Of a stretch of DNA of 8,564 bases, positions 6,566-8,564 are shown piece after piece. The DNA comes from Spirochaetales bacterium (GTDB lineage Bacteria; Spirochaetota; Spirochaetia; SZUA-6; DRHE01). The stretch spans positions 1 to 8,564 of the forward strand of contig JAFGFV010000304.1 of the NCBI GenBank assembly GCA_016930895.1. Direction: 5' to 3'. The notes beneath the pieces are model-generated. The model worked only from the letters and a program-made list of their open reading frames with translations. It made no database searches and had not been told where the DNA came from. Position 1 is the stretch's first letter. Each line of letters begins with the position of its first letter. A program made the position numbers and the translations under genes.

Positions 6566-6913
6566 CTAGAAGGTGATGACCTTGTACCCCTGCTCCATGA
6601 ACGAGGCGATGCTGGGGTGCCCGGACATCTCCTCGAGCAGGTGAAGCCCTTGAGCCCGGGCGGCCTCCAACGTCCCGGTCTTGGCGGAGCAGGCCTTACA
6701 AACGCCCACAAGCAGCACGGTCTCTTTGACCTGTTCGTACAGGCCGTGCAATGGATGATCCGGGGCACCCAGCGCGGCGACGAGTCCTGTGGCGGACCCC
6801 TCGATCACGACCTTCACTTCGAAGAGCCTGTCGTTGAAATCCAGCGCGTTCAACAGGACGTGGGTGAAGCACATCGGATCCCCGTTGAAGGCGAACAGAA
6901 CAACTTTGTCCAC
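6566..6913 (-). CDS. DsrE-like small cysteine protein (115 aa)
   Basis: This 115-residue soluble protein starts MDKVVLFAFNGDPMCFTHVL and ends in SIASFMEQGYKVITF. The layout of a first beta strand with a Cys-containing turn (C15), a central VIEGSAT strand and a VCKACSAKTG segment (C72, C75, a CxxC-type pair) matches a group of DsrE-fold proteins I recall as widespread in anaerobes and thermophiles. DsrE-fold proteins often take part in sulfur relay or redox chemistry through a conserved Cys, but no partner sulfur genes (tus, dsr, rhodanese) are seen here, so that role is only a possibility. The GTG start at 6913 is well supported by AGGAGG (6921-6926) with 7-base spacing. The gene precedes the LAL regulator by 52 bases on the same strand, so it could supply or modulate that regulator's signal. 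Confidence 0.85.
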   Translation of the reverse strand: MDKVVLFAFNGDPMCFTHVLLNALDFNDRLFEVKVVIEGSATGLVAALGAPDHPLHGLYEQVKETVLLVGVCKACSAKTGTLEAARAQGLHLLEEMSGHPSIASFMEQGYKVITF

Positions 6914-6920
6914 GCGGGCA

Positions 6921-6926
6921 CCTCCT
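6921..6926 (-). promoter_or_regulatory. Strong Shine-Dalgarno site for the GTG start at 6913
   Basis: AGGAGG reads on the minus strand from 6926 to 6921, 7 bases before the GTG. It is the best ribosome binding site in the window and settles the non-ATG start of the DsrE-like gene. Confidence 0.8.
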
Positions 6927-7342
6927 CTGCGGCTATCCTACCGCGGATTTGCTGCTTTGGATACAAGGAAAAAGCCTGGAGGCGGTGGGGCCCACCCGGG
7001 ACCTGGGTCCACCCCCCCACCCTGACCTGCTAGCACCTGCGCCTGCCGGCACCCGGGCCTTCGGCGCCGCAGCCGCCCACTGGAGCTTGAAAATCCCCGC
7101 GTGTTCTGTACACTGAAAGGCATACGAGGGAGATCCGTCCGGGCGGACCCGTTGCGGCGGGGCGCTCCGGTTCTACGATGTTCCCAACTCTGTGCGTGCC
7201 GGCCGGGGGCTGAGGCGGTCGGGTGCGACCCCGGGTGCAGTTGCCTCCTGGCGCGGCAGCGGAGAGAACTGCGCGGAAGGTCGAGGTTCCTTCAAGTCTG
7301 GATGCCGGCCTCGAGACTGGATTCCGGGCGGAAGAAGAGGGG
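6927..7342. other. Gene-free spacer between the integrase and the DsrE-like gene
   Basis: No convincing coding frame is found on either strand; the short open frames here have no family features. It holds the hairpin/T-run cluster at 6969-7021. It also holds a 6-bp inverted repeat TCGAGG/CCTCGA (7281-7286 and 7309-7314), 29-62 bases past the integrase stop. Two near-identical 11-mers, CTGGATGCCGG (7298-7308) and CTGGATTCCGG (7317-7327), lie there as well. No GTTRRRY or RYYYAAC integron core site was found by eye. The promoter of the DsrE-like gene should lie near 6930-6970; TAGGAT, near 6940 on the minus strand, is a weak -10 candidate without a clear -35. Confidence 0.6.
6969..7021 (-). terminator. 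GC-rich hairpin cluster with T-run, possible terminator of the integrase transcript
   Basis: An outer 7-bp inverted repeat pairs GGTGGGG (6984-6990) with CCCCACC (7015-7021). It encloses a perfect inverted repeat GGACC-TG-GGTCC (6999-7010), and a competing fold GGTGG-N3-CCACC covers 6984-6996. On the minus strand a T5 run (6973-6969) follows 10 bases after the stem, longer than in a classical intrinsic terminator. The G-runs on the minus strand (near 7012-7022) could also form a quadruplex. It sits between the integrase and the DsrE-like promoter region, where a terminator would be expected. Confidence 0.35.
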
Positions 7343-8564
7343 TCAAAGGCAGTCCAGCGGGCTCTGCACGCCCAGCTTGTTCTTGGTGGCCACATGGGTG
7401 TAGATCATGGTCGTGGACACGTCTGCGTGTCCGAGCAGCTCCTGGACGGTGCGGATGTCGCAGCCCTTCTCCAGCAGGTGGGTGGCGAAGCTGTGCCGGA
7501 GGCTGTGGATCGAGGCAGACTTGGCGAGCCCGGCGTCGTTCAGTGCCCGATGAAAGGCCTTCTGGAGGGTCGTCGGGTACAGGTGGTGGCGACGGGCAGT
7601 CAGGGTCAGCGGGTCCACCGAGAGCCGCGTGGAAGGGAACACCCAGAACCAGCCCCACTGATTGCCGGCGTTCGGGTACTTGCGACTGAGTCCGGCGGGA
7701 ACCGAGACGCCTGCAATCCCCATGCGCCGATCGTTGTCGAAAAGCTTTCGGACCCGGTGCAGCTGGCTGCGGAGCCGGCCGGCTGCTCGCGCTGGCAGGA
7801 CAGTCTCGCGGTCCTTGCCGCCCTTGCCGGAACGGATGCACAGGCAGCCGCGAGCGAAGTCCACGTCCTTGACTCGAAGGCAGAGGCACTCGCTCAAGCG
7901 GAGTCCGGCGCCGTAGACGAGTTGAGCCATGAGGGCGTGGGCCCCGGACATCCGATCGAAAATACTTTGGACTTCGGCGGGAGTGAGCACTACTGGCAGC
8001 CTTCTCGGGGTGTGAGCGGGAACCACGGCACGCAGGTCCGTGACTGTCTCGAATAGGACGTTCCTATAGAGAAACAAGAGGGCATTGAAAGCCTGTTTCT
8101 GGGTGGAGGCAGACACTCGGCGGTCCACAGCGAGGTGGGAGAGAAAGCTCTTGAGGTGGTCCTGGGTCAACGAGCGCAGGGACAGGCTCTGTGTGAACGT
8201 CCGGAACCGGGTCACCCAGGACAGGTAAGTCTTCTCAGTCCTGTAGGCGAGGTGTTTCAGCCGCATGAGACGGATCAGGGCGGCGGGCAACTCGTCCCAC
8301 GTGGCTGGGGCCGCAGGAAGCGCGGGATGCTTGGTGTCGCGTGCGAAGGCACCTGGGACACGCGGCTCCGGGAGCGACGGGCGGGCTGGCTGGAGCTGCT
8401 CCTTGGCTTGCGGATCCCTGCCGGCCGCAGCATCCGGCGGATCCGCGAGACCCTGGATCTTGTGCCGGTGGTACCAGTACAAACGCAAGGCATCCCTTGC
8501 CTGATCGACCTGCCAATCTTCCCGAAAGCGTGAGAGATCACTGAGAAAACTCTCGAATGGAGCG
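7343..8564 (-). CDS. intI: Integron integrase (tyrosine recombinase IntI type), 5' end beyond the window
   Basis: IntI enzymes recombine attI and attC sites and so capture gene cassettes. Counting residues from the in-frame TTG at 8488, a core-binding domain spans about 65-155 (YRTEKTYLSWVTRF, then STQKQAFNALLFLYRNVL). The catalytic residues are R197 in GAGLRLSE, K222 or K225 in GKGGKDR, H328 and R331 in HSLRHSFATH, H354 in LLGH and Y363 in TTMIYTHV. The IntI-specific extra domain is present at about 261-286 (LSRKYPNAGNQWGWFWVFPS), and the protein ends GVQSPLDCL, as integron integrases do. The frame does not begin at 8488: 25 more codons read upstream to base 8563 without a stop (ESFLSDLSRFREDWQVDQAR), so the protein has at least 406 residues against about 337 for IntI1. 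The extra N-terminal part, with an Ala/Pro-rich linker, is unusual. The enzyme looks intact. Its attI site and cassettes would be expected past the right edge. Confidence 0.95.
   Translation of the reverse strand, partial: APFESFLSDLSRFREDWQVDQARDALRLYWYHRHKIQGLADPPDAAAGRDPQAKEQLQPARPSLPEPRVPGAFARDTKHPALPAAPATWDELPAALIRLMRLKHLAYRTEKTYLSWVTRFRTFTQSLSLRSLTQDHLKSFLSHLAVDRRVSASTQKQAFNALLFLYRNVLFETVTDLRAVVPAHTPRRLPVVLTPAEVQSIFDRMSGAHALMAQLVYGAGLRLSECLCLRVKDVDFARGCLCIRSGKGGKDRETVLPARAAGRLRSQLHRVRKLFDNDRRMGIAGVSVPAGLSRKYPNAGNQWGWFWVFPSTRLSVDPLTLTARRHHLYPTTLQKAFHRALNDAGLAKSASIHSLRHSFATHLLEKGCDIRTVQELLGHADVSTTMIYTHVATKNKLGVQSPLDCL

Noticed and set aside
6514..6768. 85-codon N-terminal extension of the LAL regulator
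   Set aside because: It overlaps the DsrE-like gene in another frame, is Arg/Pro/Ser-rich, and family members start at the equivalent of the ATG at 6513.
7101..7130. Possible LexA box (CTGTACAC near the partial palindrome GTGTTCTGTACAC)
   Set aside because: It does not fit CTGT-N8-ACAG and lies downstream, not upstream, of the integrase gene.
7223..8056. 277-codon open frame on the plus strand over the integrase
   Set aside because: It is antisense to the catalytic domain of the integrase and has no independent evidence.
8486..8488. TTG at 8488 as the integrase start
   Set aside because: The frame continues without a stop to base 8563 with protein-like sequence, and no ribosome binding site precedes the TTG, so the real start is probably outside the window.

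Overview
The window looks like chromosomal DNA of a GC-rich, probably Gram-negative bacterium (GC judged by eye, not counted). Its FeoB belongs to a variant type that I associate from memory with deltaproteobacteria-like or Nitrospira/NC10-like lineages. The phylum cannot be fixed from this piece. All seven genes I can support lie on the minus strand, so transcription runs from the right edge to the left edge. The long plus-strand open frames are antisense shadows produced by the high GC content.

Right part (7343-8564): a tyrosine recombinase of the integron integrase type (IntI). It carries all catalytic residues and the IntI-specific insertion, but its 5' end lies beyond the right edge because the frame stays open to the last base. 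Any attI site and cassette array would normally lie beyond that edge. About 415 bases without a credible gene follow (6927-7342). They contain a GC-rich hairpin cluster with a T-run on the minus strand, possibly a terminator, and no recognisable attC core site.

Middle (3841-6913): a DsrE-like small cysteine protein with a strong ribosome binding site and a GTG start. After it comes a large MalT-like STAND ATPase/LuxR regulator (LAL type). The two are close enough to be one transcription unit.

Left part (1-3752): an iron block. A FeoB-type ferrous iron transporter with non-standard motifs is followed 6 bases after its stop by an open frame for a DtxR-family metal-dependent repressor ending in a FeoA-like domain. 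This is the expected pairing of an Fe(II) importer with its iron sensor. Next come a small conserved protein of unknown function and, tightly coupled to it, the N-terminus of a protein that is possibly a radical SAM enzyme and runs off the left edge.

The most unusual structural feature is a set of four short tandem-repeat arrays clustered around the 5' ends of feoB and the repressor gene: units of about 16 bp at 3766-3813, 15 bp at 3534-3593, 27 bp at 3393-3446 and 14 bp at 1340-1424. They make the true starts of both genes uncertain and could influence expression. No tRNA, rRNA, CRISPR array or insertion sequence was recognised.
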